Part shown: piece after piece, positions 56,901 through 64,000 of the stretch
Layout: the number at the start of each line of letters is the position of its first letter
Position numbering within the stretch: the first letter of the stretch is position 1
DNA from: Lachnospiraceae bacterium
GTDB taxonomy: Bacteria > Bacillota > Clostridia > Lachnospirales > Lachnospiraceae
DNA length: 64,000 bases
Reading direction: 5' to 3'
NCBI GenBank assembly: GCA_910574865.1
Contig: CAJTDN010000007.1
Coordinates: 1-64,000, forward strand
The notes under the pieces: model-generated
The model's input: only the letters and a program-made list of their open reading frames with translations
The model's database searches: none
What the model was told of the DNA's origin: nothing
Program-made: the position numbers and the translations under genes

Positions 56901-57308
56901 GCGAAGGAAATCGCGGATCGGGAAGGAGTGGATTTGCGCCTGTACAGGGTGATTTATAACGCCATCGAGGACGTGGAGGCCGCGATGAAGGGCATGCTTG
57001 ACCCGATATTCGAGGAGAAGGTGCTTGGCCATGCGGAAGTGCGCCAGACGTTCAAGGCTTCCGGTGTCGGAACGATTGCGGGCTCCTATATCCTGGACGG
57101 GATTTTCGAAAGGAACTGTACCGTGCGCCTGACACGAGACGGCATCGTGATTTTTGACGGCCCGCTGGCATCCTTGAGACGTTTCAAGGATGACGTGAAG
57201 GAAGTCAGGGCAGGCTATGAATGCGGTTTCGTGTTCGAGAACTTCAACGACATCCAGGAGGGTGACCTGGCCGAGGCGTATAAGATGGTAGAAGTGGAGA
57301 GGAAATAA
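53985..57308 (+). CDS. infB: Translation initiation factor IF-2 with a long RGG-rich N-terminal region
   Basis: This GTPase brings initiator tRNA to the ribosome. The protein has 1107 residues from the ATG at 53985, which has AAGGAGG eleven bases upstream. The N-terminal IF2 helical domain is followed by a lysine/alanine/glutamine-rich part and then a tract (54950-55380) dominated by RGG, ERG and QNG repeats. A second N-domain and the G domain follow, with [12 protein letters not shown] (about 615), DTPGHEAF and NKID. Domains II to IV are complete. IF-2 N-terminal regions are normally variable, but the RGG-like repeats here are extreme. Confidence 0.96.
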   Translation: MTKMRVHELAKELGLESKELVDILVNKKKVDIKGHMSSIEDEVAAAIRKEFGRNAAGKAGQGEKDGVAKAMRDEKKNVAKAVQDEKKDVAAQVEKDGANKTSQAGKDDAAKVAKAGKDGVKDVVQSGKSNDGKKPEEEKRQVPDTAVSADEAAESAPKKKTIMQVFRPQNSKSGRMGNRQGNKAQGQGQGQRGAKQGQQSQKSQGGGQGERRSGNGSSRPSRNSRGNRSKGPAVEMRPRIQVSVQTTAQKEAAMRQLEMERMNAEAQLQKEMAAKAAGMPKAEKTEQAGRVQGTEHVQNADFQERRRAERAQSLDGQGRGQSGERGERGGRGDGVQNAERGGRGERGQNGERGGRGERGQNGERGGRGQNGERGGRGERGQNGERGDRRQGGFGGDRRQDGDRQNRGNRFQGGQGGRSQGGDAQGRGGARPFDRNDRGDRQGGGRGDRSQGRPGTRRDDRDSISTPITEQQKSQRNKGKDKEKDYKKRELRDSEFENKGKKGKLNKQAAEVKKPQPKKVEVEEIKQIILPEVLTIKELADKMKIVPSVIVKKLFMQGKIVTVNQEIDYDTAEEIAMEFDILCEKEEVIDVIEELLKEEDEDEATMEKRPPVVCVMGHVDHGKTSLLDAIRHTNVIDREAGGITQHIGAYVVEVNGERITFLDTPGHEAFTAMRMRGANSTDIAILVVAADDGVMPQTVEAINHAKAAGVEIIVAVNKIDKPSANVDRVKQEMTEYGLIAEDWGGSTVFVPVSAHTGEGIQELLEMVLLTSEVMELKANPNRAARGLVIEAQLDKGKGSVATVLVQKGILHVGDAIAAGSAHGRVRAMMDDKGRRVKEAGPSTPVEILGLGDVPNAGEVFVGCVTEKEARSFAETFISQNKVKLLEDTKSKMSLDDLFTQIKEGNLKELNIVVKADVQGSVEALKQSLLKLSNEEVVIKIIHGGVGAINESDVSLASASNAIIIGFNVRPDVTAKEIADREGVDLRLYRVIYNAIEDVEAAMKGMLDPIFEEKVLGHAEVRQTFKASGVGTIAGSYILDGIFERNCTVRLTRDGIVIFDGPLASLRRFKDDVKEVRAGYECGFVFENFNDIQEGDLAEAYKMVEVERK

Positions 57309-57344
57309 TAAGGGTAAAAAAGTGCCCATGATAGGAGAATTTCA

Positions 57345-57716
57345 ATGAGAAAAAACAGTATCAAGAACACGAGGGTGAACGCCGAAGTACAGCGGGAGCT
57401 TTCAAACATCCTGCGCGGGGGACTGAAAGATCCCCGTGTGGCACCGATGACCTCGGTGGTGGCGGTTTCGGTCGCGCCGGACTTGAAGACCTGCAAGGCG
57501 TATGTCAGCGTGTACGGCGACGAGGCGGCGCGGCGTGACACCATCAAAGGGTTGCAGAGCGCAGAAGGGTATATTCGGCGGGAACTGGCAAGAACCCTGA
57601 ACATGCGCAACACGCCGGAGATTACCTTCGTGCTGGATCAGTCCATCGAGTATGGCGTGAACATGGGCAAGAAGATTGACGAGTTGACCAAGAATTTGAA
57701 AGACGGTGAAGAATGA
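57345..57716 (+). CDS. rbfA: Ribosome-binding factor A
   Basis: This 123-residue KH-fold protein binds the 30S subunit late in assembly and in cold conditions. Motifs are RVNAEVQRELSNILRGGLKDPRV and the beta-sheet stretch TCKAYVSVYGD, with a C-terminal EITFVLDQSIEYGVNMGKKIDEL. It is 36 bases after infB and overlaps the next gene by four bases (ATGA). Confidence 0.95.
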   Translation: MRKNSIKNTRVNAEVQRELSNILRGGLKDPRVAPMTSVVAVSVAPDLKTCKAYVSVYGDEAARRDTIKGLQSAEGYIRRELARTLNMRNTPEITFVLDQSIEYGVNMGKKIDELTKNLKDGEE

Positions 57717-58678
57717 TGATACATCTGGCGGAAATTTTATCTGGAAAGAGGACGGTGGCATTGGGCGGACACGTGCGCCCGGACGGCGACTGTGTCGGTT
57801 CCTGCATGGGACTTTACCATTATTTGAAAGAATGTTACCCGTCCCTTGACGTTGACGTGTACTTGGAAGATGTTCCGGAGACGTTTCGCATTTTGAAGGG
57901 GACGGAGGCCGTGAGGCACGAGGTTCCAAGCGGGGTGAATCCTATCTATGATTTGTTCATCTGCCTGGATTGCGGGGACAGCGCGAGGCTTGGCTTTAGC
58001 GCCCCCCTTTTTGAAGAAGCGGGAGAAACCTTGTGCGTGGACCACCATGTGAGCAACCAGTCCTTTGCCAACCGCAATTATATCGTGCCGGACGCCAGTT
58101 CCACCTGCGAGCTGGTATTCAACTTGTTGGACGTGGACAAAATCAACCTCGCCTGCGCGGAGTGCCTCTATGTGGGAATGGCACATGACACGGGCGTGTT
58201 CCAGTATGCCTGCACGGCTCCCGAGACGATGGAAGCGGCGGCGCAGCTTTTGCGCAAGGGCGTGGACGGGAACCGTTTGATTTACCACACGTTTTATGAA
58301 AAGACGTTCGTCCAGACCCAGATTTTGGGCAAGGCGCTCTTGGAGAGCATGCTGGTTCTTGACCGGCAGTGCATCGTTTCTTACGTGACGGCCAAGGAAC
58401 TGCGTTTCTTCGAGGCCGTTCCCGCCGACTTGGACAGCATCGTGAGCCAGTTGCGTTACACGAAGGGGGTGGAGGTCGCCATCTTCTTATACGAGCTTAA
58501 ATTCCAGGAGTTCAAGGTCAGCCTGCGATCGGGTGACAAGGTGGATGTCAGTCGTGTGGCGAAGTATTTTGGCGGCGGCGGGCACGTGCGTGCGGCCGGG
58601 CTTACCATGAAGGGAACGGCCCACGACGTGATCACGAATATATTGGAACAGGTTGCATTGCAGCTGGAAAAGTCATGA
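57713..58678 (+). CDS. nrnA: DHH-family phosphoesterase, NrnA type (oligoribonuclease / pAp phosphatase)
   Basis: This enzyme degrades very short RNA and 3'-phosphoadenosine 5'-phosphate. The DHH domain motifs are present: GHVRPDGDC, CLDCGD, and VDHHVSN. The DHHA1 domain ends with GGGGHVRAAG. At 321 residues it matches NrnA of Firmicutes. It overlaps both neighbours by four bases, so the group rbfA-nrnA-truB is tightly coupled. Confidence 0.93.
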   Translation: MMIHLAEILSGKRTVALGGHVRPDGDCVGSCMGLYHYLKECYPSLDVDVYLEDVPETFRILKGTEAVRHEVPSGVNPIYDLFICLDCGDSARLGFSAPLFEEAGETLCVDHHVSNQSFANRNYIVPDASSTCELVFNLLDVDKINLACAECLYVGMAHDTGVFQYACTAPETMEAAAQLLRKGVDGNRLIYHTFYEKTFVQTQILGKALLESMLVLDRQCIVSYVTAKELRFFEAVPADLDSIVSQLRYTKGVEVAIFLYELKFQEFKVSLRSGDKVDVSRVAKYFGGGGHVRAAGLTMKGTAHDVITNILEQVALQLEKS

Positions 58679-59778
58679 TAAACGGAATCATTAACATATA
58701 CAAGGAAAAGGGATTTACTTCGCACGACGTGGTGGCGAAGCTTCGCGGCATCACGCGGCAGAAGAAAATAGGCCATACGGGGACGCTTGATCCGGACGCG
58801 GAGGGCGTGCTCCCGGTTTGCCTGGGAAAGGCGACCAAGGTGTGCGGCGTCTTGACGGACAAGGATAAAATTTATGAGACGACGCTTCTTCTGGGCGTTG
58901 AGACCGACACGCAGGACGTAAGCGGACGGGTCGTGAGAGAGTGCGATACGATACGGCTTACAAAAGAGATGGTGGAACGGTGCATTTGGGGCTACATAGG
59001 GGAGTATATGCAGGTTCCCCCCATGTATTCGGCCTTGAAGGTAAATGGAAGGAAGCTTTACGAATTGGCGCGCGAAGGCAAGGAAGTCGAGCGTAAGGCG
59101 CGGAAGGTGACGGTTTATGACATCCGCGTTTTGGAAATGGAACTGCCGCGTGTGCGCATGGAGGTGCATTGTTCCAAGGGAACGTACATCCGCACGCTCT
59201 GCCATGATATCGGGACTGCGCTTGGCTGCGGGGGTTGCATGGAAAGTCTTTTGCGGACGAAGGTGAGCCAGTTTACGTTGGCAGAAAGCGTGTGCCTTTC
59301 GCAGGTGGAAGAATACCAGAGACAAGGAAGACTGTGGGAACTCGTTCTGCCGGTGGATGAAATGTTTGCATCGCTTAAGGAGGCTTTCGTGCGTCCTGGG
59401 TACATTTCCCACGCGTGTAACGGGAACGCGCTGACAACGGGACAGGTAGTCTTTGCAGGGAGCGAGCCGGACGTGGGAGGGCTTTTTTCGGAAAAGTCAA
59501 AAGGGATTTTGCAGGACGGCGAGGGCGTGAGGATTTACCTTCGCTCAGGTGAACCGCGCCAGGCAAATGGCAAGCCGGTGGACGGCGCGTATTTGCCGAA
59601 TGGAGACGCGCCTTTGAGTGAGGACGGCATGCGCACGTTGGAAACGGTTTCGGGCCGCGTGTTTGTCGGCATTTATCGGTATGACGTGAAGAAGGGCCGC
59701 CTGGTTTTAGAAAACATGTTTTTGGACGGAGAAGAAGCGGATAAATTAAGGAAAAACGGATATGCAATGTTTAAATGA
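58675..59778 (+). CDS. truB: tRNA pseudouridine(55) synthase
   Basis: TruB makes the conserved pseudouridine in the T loop of tRNAs. The catalytic aspartate is in GHTGTLDPDAEGVLPV. The RNA-binding region QVPPMYSALKVNGRKLYELAREG is standard. The protein is 367 residues, about 60 longer than many TruB proteins, with a C-terminal region that includes a PUA-like segment and ends at EEADKLRKNGYAMFK. ATGA overlap with nrnA and a 17-base overlap with ribF show coupling. Confidence 0.94.
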   Translation: MINGIINIYKEKGFTSHDVVAKLRGITRQKKIGHTGTLDPDAEGVLPVCLGKATKVCGVLTDKDKIYETTLLLGVETDTQDVSGRVVRECDTIRLTKEMVERCIWGYIGEYMQVPPMYSALKVNGRKLYELAREGKEVERKARKVTVYDIRVLEMELPRVRMEVHCSKGTYIRTLCHDIGTALGCGGCMESLLRTKVSQFTLAESVCLSQVEEYQRQGRLWELVLPVDEMFASLKEAFVRPGYISHACNGNALTTGQVVFAGSEPDVGGLFSEKSKGILQDGEGVRIYLRSGEPRQANGKPVDGAYLPNGDAPLSEDGMRTLETVSGRVFVGIYRYDVKKGRLVLENMFLDGEEADKLRKNGYAMFK

Positions 59779-60685
59779 ACTGGAAGCCTATCAGGACGGC
59801 CGGAGGGCGGCCGTAACCTTGGGAAAGTTTGACGGGCTGCACCTTGGACACCAGAAATTAATTGAGAAGGTAAGGCGTTATCAGTCGAATGACGTGGCCG
59901 GCGTCGTCTGCGCGTTCGACATGGGCAACGCTTCTTTGCTGACGGGCAGGCAGCGGAGGGAACGGCTGGAAGGACAAGTCGACTACCTGATTGCATGCGC
60001 GTTTACGAAGGAGCTTCGCGAGATGGAGGCCGAAAGCTTTATCGAGGAGATTTTGATCAAGCGCATGAAGGCCGTCCATGTCGTCGTGGGAAGCGATTTT
60101 GGCTTTGGCCATCGGAAACGTGGCGACGTGGCGATGTTGGAGGATTATGCGAGGCGTGGCAGGTTTTGCCTGGACGTGGTGGAAAAGGAGCAGTACCAGG
60201 GCAGGGTAATCAGTAGCACTTACATTCGCGAGGAACTGGCAAAAGGCGACGTGGGGCAGGCGGCAAGGCTTTTGGGCTACCCGTACGAGGCGCATGGCAC
60301 GGTGGAGCACGGCAGGCGGCTTGGCAGGCGGCTTGGCTTCCCGACGATGAACATGTTGTGGGAGGAGCAAAAGATTGCCCCCCGCTTTGGCGTGTACGCC
60401 TGCGAGGTGCTCATTGACGGGACATGGCGGCAGGGAATCTGTAACGTGGGAATCAAGCCGACGGTGACGGACGAGGAACGGCTCCTCGTGGAGTCGCACG
60501 TGTTTGATTATCAGGGGGACGTTTACGGGAAGGCAATTTTGGTTCGGTTTTGTGAGTTTGAAAGGCCGGAGATGAAATTCGCTTCCGTGGAAGAACTAAA
60601 GGCGCAGGTGGAGAAGGACATTCGGTACGGGCGGGACTATTTTGCCGGATATGGCAGGGGCGTCGGCGCGGGACGCGCCTGGTAA
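59762..60685 (+). CDS. ribF: Bifunctional riboflavin kinase / FAD synthetase
   Basis: This enzyme makes FMN and then FAD. The N-terminal nucleotidyltransferase has GKFDGLHLGHQKLIEK, and the C-terminal flavokinase has RRLGFPTMNM and the VGIKPTV motif. At 307 residues it is complete. It overlaps truB by 17 bases, as is usual in Firmicutes, and is the last gene of the rimP operon before a 96-base gap. Confidence 0.95.
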   Translation: MQCLNELEAYQDGRRAAVTLGKFDGLHLGHQKLIEKVRRYQSNDVAGVVCAFDMGNASLLTGRQRRERLEGQVDYLIACAFTKELREMEAESFIEEILIKRMKAVHVVVGSDFGFGHRKRGDVAMLEDYARRGRFCLDVVEKEQYQGRVISSTYIREELAKGDVGQAARLLGYPYEAHGTVEHGRRLGRRLGFPTMNMLWEEQKIAPRFGVYACEVLIDGTWRQGICNVGIKPTVTDEERLLVESHVFDYQGDVYGKAILVRFCEFERPEMKFASVEELKAQVEKDIRYGRDYFAGYGRGVGAGRAW

Positions 60686-60781
60686 GCGGCCTGGGGACAC
60701 CGGACGGGCGGGTACGGATGGGAACGTGTTCGGGGGAGCACTCCTGCGATGGATTCAGAAGAGGGATGAAGGTACGAGACG

Positions 60782-62437
60782 ATGGACATGAGCACGGTAT
60801 TTTTGTTGTTTGGCGGGTTGGGACTGTTTTTGTTTGGCATGAAGCTGATGAGCGACGGGCTGGAGCAGATGGCGGGTGACCGGATGCGTTCGGTCTTGGA
60901 GTTTTTCACGAAGAACCGTTTTATCGGGACGATGGTCGGGATTATTTTTACCGGCATCATCCAGTCGTCGAACGCGACCACGGTCATGGTCGTGAGTTTC
61001 GTCAATTCCGGCCTGATGGACTTGTACCAGGCCACCGGCGTGATTTTGGGAGCCAATATCGGAACGACGGTGACGGGGCAGCTGATTGCGTTCAATCTTT
61101 CGGACATCGCGCCCTTGTTCGTCATCATCGGCGTCGTGATGTACATGTTCCTCAACAAGAAATGGGTGAAGAAGCTGGGCGTCGTCATTCTCGGCTTCGG
61201 CATCTTGTTCATGGGACTTTCCACGATGTCGAACGCCATGACGCTGCTAAAGGAGTCGCCCCAGCTCGTGAGCCTCGTCCAGCTGCTGAAAAGTAATTTG
61301 CTGGCGGTCTTTGTCGGCTTTTGCGTGACGGCGGTGCTGCAGAGTTCTTCCGCCGCGGTGGGCATCCTCATGTTGATGGTGGGGCAGGGCCTGGTTCCTT
61401 ATGAATTGAGCTTTTTCCTTATCATGGGCTGTAACATGGGATCGTGCGTCTCCGCGCTGGTGGTCAGCTTAAGCGGGAAAAAGGACGCGAAGCGGGCGGC
61501 GTCCATCCACGCGTTGTTCAACGTCATCGGCACCATTATCGTTTACGTCATCCTGATGATTGGGCTGCGCCCCATCGCGGACGGGTTGCTCGCGTTTTCC
61601 GGCGGCGATTTGAGCCGGGCGGTGGCCAACGCCAACTCGCTGATTAAGATATTTGAGGTAATCGTCCTCTTCCCGTTCATGGGCTGGATTGTCAAGGCGA
61701 CGTACCTGATTATCCCCGGTGAGGACGCGAAGCCGGAGGATGCGTTCGAGCTGAAATATATCGGCAAGGGAACGATGACGACCTCGACGACGGCCGTCAT
61801 CGACGCCATCCACGAGCTGCAGCACATGGGCGAGGTGGCACTAAATAACCTGCGGCTGAGCATGGAGGCGCTTGCCGGGAAAGATGAGCAAAAAGCGCGG
61901 ATAGTGTATAAGCAGGAGGCGTACATTGATTACATGAACCAGGAAATCACGAACTACCTGGTGAAAATCAATGAGATGGATCTTCCTTCTGCCGACGCCA
62001 AAAAGCTGGGCGGGCTGTTCCACGTGGTAAACGATATCGAGCGAATCGGCGACCACGCGGAAAACTTTGCCGATTCGGCGATGGAGCGAATCAACAAGAA
62101 GATATCGTTCAGTGAGAAAGCGGTTAAACAATTGCAGGAAATGACGGAAATGGTTCTCAAGGTGCTGGAGTACTCGCTGGACATGTTTTCCAACCAGAAC
62201 CTTGAGCATATGCGGGAAATCGTCAGGCTGGAGGACGCGGTGGACGAGTACGAGAAAAAGCTTCAGCGTTCCCATGTGAAACGCCTTTCCAAGGAGAAGT
62301 GCACGCCGGAGGCCGGGATGCTTTATTCGGACGCTCTTTCCGGGCTGGAGCGCGTGGCCGACCATGCCACCAACATCGCGTTCGCCATCATGGAGTCGGA
62401 GAGCGTGGATGACTTCGAGGATGACGGGGAGGTGTGA
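60782..62437 (+). CDS. Na+/phosphate cotransporter family protein with PhoU-like domain
   Basis: This is a 551-residue protein with about nine membrane helices. The two inverted halves of the NptA family each carry a QSS motif (QSSNATTV and QSSSAAVG), which bind sodium and phosphate. The C-terminal 200 residues resemble PhoU, a helical regulator of phosphate uptake (NDIERIGDHAEN motif twice in related form). Sodium-driven phosphate uptake is likely, though some members may export phosphate. ATGs at 60782 and 60788 are both possible. It is not obviously co-transcribed with ribF. Confidence 0.9.
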   Translation: MDMSTVFLLFGGLGLFLFGMKLMSDGLEQMAGDRMRSVLEFFTKNRFIGTMVGIIFTGIIQSSNATTVMVVSFVNSGLMDLYQATGVILGANIGTTVTGQLIAFNLSDIAPLFVIIGVVMYMFLNKKWVKKLGVVILGFGILFMGLSTMSNAMTLLKESPQLVSLVQLLKSNLLAVFVGFCVTAVLQSSSAAVGILMLMVGQGLVPYELSFFLIMGCNMGSCVSALVVSLSGKKDAKRAASIHALFNVIGTIIVYVILMIGLRPIADGLLAFSGGDLSRAVANANSLIKIFEVIVLFPFMGWIVKATYLIIPGEDAKPEDAFELKYIGKGTMTTSTTAVIDAIHELQHMGEVALNNLRLSMEALAGKDEQKARIVYKQEAYIDYMNQEITNYLVKINEMDLPSADAKKLGGLFHVVNDIERIGDHAENFADSAMERINKKISFSEKAVKQLQEMTEMVLKVLEYSLDMFSNQNLEHMREIVRLEDAVDEYEKKLQRSHVKRLSKEKCTPEAGMLYSDALSGLERVADHATNIAFAIMESESVDDFEDDGEV

Positions 62438-62485
62438 GGATGCTGGCCAGGTTGAAGATGGAGCTGGCAAGCACATTTCTGGGAG

Positions 62486-62572
62486 GTGAAGTCTTTCAGG
62501 CTTCATATAAATTATGACGAGGAAAAATGCGCGGAACTGTTGGAACAAATGGAATTGGCAAGGGAGGAATGA
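62486..62572 (+). CDS. Short ORF coupled to the Uma2 gene
   Basis: This is a 28-codon ORF starting at a GTG directly behind GGGAG and ending RLHINYDEEKCAELLEQMEL-AREE just before a TGA four bases upstream of the Uma2 ATG. The product is acidic and helical. The tight spacing, and the fact that the Uma2 ribosome site lies inside it, suggest translational coupling. It could also be the remnant of a longer gene, since the frame closes just upstream at 62453. It was judged by context only. Confidence 0.35.
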   Translation: MKSFRLHINYDEEKCAELLEQMELAREE

Positions 62573-62575
62573 CCA

Positions 62576-63151
62576 ATGGCCTTACCGGCAAAAAAAGAGC
62601 AGTACACTTTCGCGGACGTTCTCACCTGGGATGAGGGCGAGCGTGTCGAAATCATCAACGGTGAAGCGTTTATGATGGCAACGCCATCCAGCCGGCACCA
62701 GGAGTTGAGCGGCGAGCTGTTTCGCCAGCTGGCCAATTTTCTGGTGGGGAAGCGATGCAAGGTTTATCCCGCCCCGTTTGGTGTCCGGCTGTTCGAGCGG
62801 GACGGTGACAAGCCGGAAGATGTTGACACGATTGTTGAACCGGACATTTCCGTGGTATGCGACCGGGGCAAGATAGACAAGCGCGGCTGTAAAGGAGCAC
62901 CAGATTTGATTATTGAAATACTCTCTCCCTCCACCCGGCGGCATGACCGGCTTGTAAAGCTGAATTTGTACCAGCGGGCGGGAGTTTTGGAATATTGGAT
63001 GGTAGATCCGGACAATCAGTCTGTCCAGGTGTTCACATTGGACGGTGGCATGTTGAAAATCCGCGAAGATTATGGGGCGGAAGATATTGCAAAGGTCAAT
63101 GTTCTGGAGGGCTGCTTCATTGAATTGGAAAAGGTCTTTTCTGAGGGGTGA
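62576..63151 (+). CDS. Uma2 family (PD-(D/E)XK) nuclease-like protein
   Basis: This is a 191-residue protein with the nuclease fold. The likely catalytic residues are in EIINGEAFMM, VEPDISVV and LIIEILSPST (the D...E-x-K-like set). The family (PF05685) is found singly or in large expansions in many bacteria, and its biological role is not known. GGGAGG lies eight bases before the ATG, within a short upstream ORF. It is separated from rpsO by 156 bases. Confidence 0.85.
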   Translation: MALPAKKEQYTFADVLTWDEGERVEIINGEAFMMATPSSRHQELSGELFRQLANFLVGKRCKVYPAPFGVRLFERDGDKPEDVDTIVEPDISVVCDRGKIDKRGCKGAPDLIIEILSPSTRRHDRLVKLNLYQRAGVLEYWMVDPDNQSVQVFTLDGGMLKIREDYGAEDIAKVNVLEGCFIELEKVFSEG

Positions 63152-63182
63152 ATTCACAAAACTAAAATGTTAAATTTCGCAC

Positions 63183-63307
63183 TTTACAAGCGGGAGGATA
63201 CGTGCTATACTTTACCCGTGTGAAATCAGCCGGCGTTCGGTGACTGGAGGACTCCACCATCGCTTAATGCCAGGCGGTTACCAGAATATTAAAGGAGGAT
63301 GCAAGAC
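63183..63307 (+). promoter_or_regulatory. rpsO promoter and structured leader
   Basis: The promoter is TTTACA (63183-63188), 17 bases, TATACT (63206-63211). The leader can fold: GGCGTT pairs with AATGCC, enclosing TGGA-GGAC-TCCA with GGTG/CACC nearby. S15 represses its own mRNA by binding the leader in several bacteria. This structure is a candidate site, by inference. Confidence 0.6.
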
Positions 63308-63574
63308 ATGATTTCCAAAGAGAAGAAACAGGCGATTATCGCGGAATATGGAAGAAGCGAGGGCGACACGGGTTCACCGGAGGTGCAGATTGCGATTCTG
63401 ACGGCCAGGATTAACGAGCTGACCGAGCATTTCAAGGCAAATCCGAAGGATCACCATTCCAGAAGGGGTCTTCTGAAGATGGTCGGCCAGAGGCGCGGGC
63501 TTTTGGCGTATTTGAAGAAGGTTGACATCGAGAGATATCGTAGCCTGATTGAGAGATTGGGTCTGAGAAAGTAA
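63308..63574 (+). CDS. rpsO: 30S ribosomal protein S15
   Basis: This 88-residue protein binds 16S rRNA helix 22 and helps form a subunit bridge. It contains [50 protein letters not shown], the whole S15 signature. The ATG at 63308 is nine bases after GGAGG; an ATG at 63299 abuts the ribosome site and is not likely used. The gene is followed by a strong terminator. Confidence 0.97.
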   Translation: MISKEKKQAIIAEYGRSEGDTGSPEVQIAILTARINELTEHFKANPKDHHSRRGLLKMVGQRRGLLAYLKKVDIERYRSLIERLGLRK

Positions 63575-63623
63575 TTAGGGTGCGCGGCCAATGGCCGCAC
63601 GTCATAATGGAATGAATCACGAG

Positions 63624-63665
63624 AAAAGCGTCATGCAAGAGGTTTATCGATTGCATGGCGCTTTT
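63624..63665 (+). terminator. rpsO terminator
   Basis: AAAAGCGTCATGCAA (63624-63638) pairs with TTGCATGGCGCTTTT (63651-63665) with one wobble, across a 12-base loop. The end of the T-run is immediately followed by intron sequence. Confidence 0.9.
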
Positions 63666-63666
63666 G

Positions 63667-64000
63667 GTGTGCGCCCGGCGGCGTACGTTTCTAACCGGTG
63701 AAAGTCTGGAATCCGCCCGGTAGTGGGAAGGATATAGCCGAAGGCAAGGGTGTCCATCGTGAGGTGGAATCTGAAGGAAGCCGGATTTCGGGGAAAATAC
63801 TAACCCGGAGGGCAAACCTCTGGTCTGACGAACAGAAACCACATACGAGGTTATGTACGAGGGTAAGGCTACAAACCAAGTCAAAGCCCGATAACTACAC
63901 GGAATCGTGCGTGGTAAATGCGGCAGATGGATGGAGGGAAAGAAACGCGTGGTATCCGGGGAGGTCTTAACCTTTTTCGTTCCCCGCGTTATCCCGTTCA
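63667..64000 (+). mobile_element. Group II intron, 5' part, class IIC type (cut by the window end)
   Basis: The element opens GTGTGCGCC-CGGC, the group II 5' boundary, right after the rpsO terminator. Internal blocks match what I recall of the Oceanobacillus iheyensis group IIC intron: CAAGGGTGTCC, GTGGAATCTGAAGGAAGC, GGTCTGACGAACAG, GAGGGAAAGA and CCGGGGAGGTCT. These are domain I to III landmarks. The exact 5' base could be 63667 or 63669. No reverse transcriptase is seen before the window ends. It should follow downstream if the intron is complete. Confidence 0.85.

Overview
The window looks like a chromosome segment from a GC-rich, spore-forming member of the Clostridia, most likely Lachnospiraceae. 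The grounds are content and style: sporulation genes (an RNA polymerase sigma-H and a GerA/SpoVAF-type germination protein), a giant activase of the 2-hydroxyacyl-CoA dehydratase type, a fused single-chain PurL, a Cys T-box, many TTG and GTG starts behind strong GGAGG sites, and the Firmicutes order rimP-nusA-rnpM-rplGA-infB-rbfA-nrnA-truB-ribF followed by rpsO. No species is claimed.

Positions 1-8500 form an AT-rich accessory island, visibly different in base composition from the GC-rich core that follows. It holds a complete IS4-type insertion sequence (2-1602), an XRE repressor-like gene, and a six-gene peptide natural-product cluster running on the plus strand: a radical SAM/SPASM maturase, a protein of unknown function of the kind seen only in such clusters, a degenerate acyl-carrier-like protein that lacks the phosphopantetheine serine, a 61-residue precursor with six clustered cysteines, an ABC exporter without a peptidase domain, and a cytoplasmic subtilisin-like protease. 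It resembles the clostridial 'CLI_3235 / Clo7bot' Cys-rich peptide systems, known mainly from bioinformatics. It is the most interesting part of the window. A structured non-coding element (about 8667-8867) sits between the island and the core gene glnS.

From 9061 to 25 kb lie housekeeping and metabolic genes: glnS and a MocR regulator, cardiolipin synthase, purA, thrS, a DUF1540 protein, an AI-2E-family permease overlapping metA, a GH51 arabinofuranosidase, dut and a germination protein. From 26.4 to 30 kb come infC-rpmI-rplT behind a transcription attenuator, tRNA-Leu and a chemoreceptor. From 30 to 42.3 kb come a minus-strand double-activase protein, a rhomboid-like membrane protein with a zinc-ribbon tail, pyk, a TIGR01906-type membrane protein and purL. 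From 42.3 to 50.8 kb come tRNA-Val and tRNA-Met, ispF, a GNAT protein, a Cys T-box controlling cysE-cysS-mrnC-rlmB-sigH, tRNA-Thr and dtd. From 51 to 63.6 kb runs the transcription/translation operon (rimP to ribF), then an Na/Pi symporter, a Uma2 nuclease-like gene and rpsO. The window ends inside a group II intron inserted just after the rpsO terminator.

Three kinds of non-coding structure recur. A small palindrome around GCGTCGGTGT occurs three times plus one half-copy. A second repeat of about 130 bp occurs in inverted copies upstream of purA and purL. All three tRNA transcription units carry a strong hairpin starting at the predicted first transcribed base.
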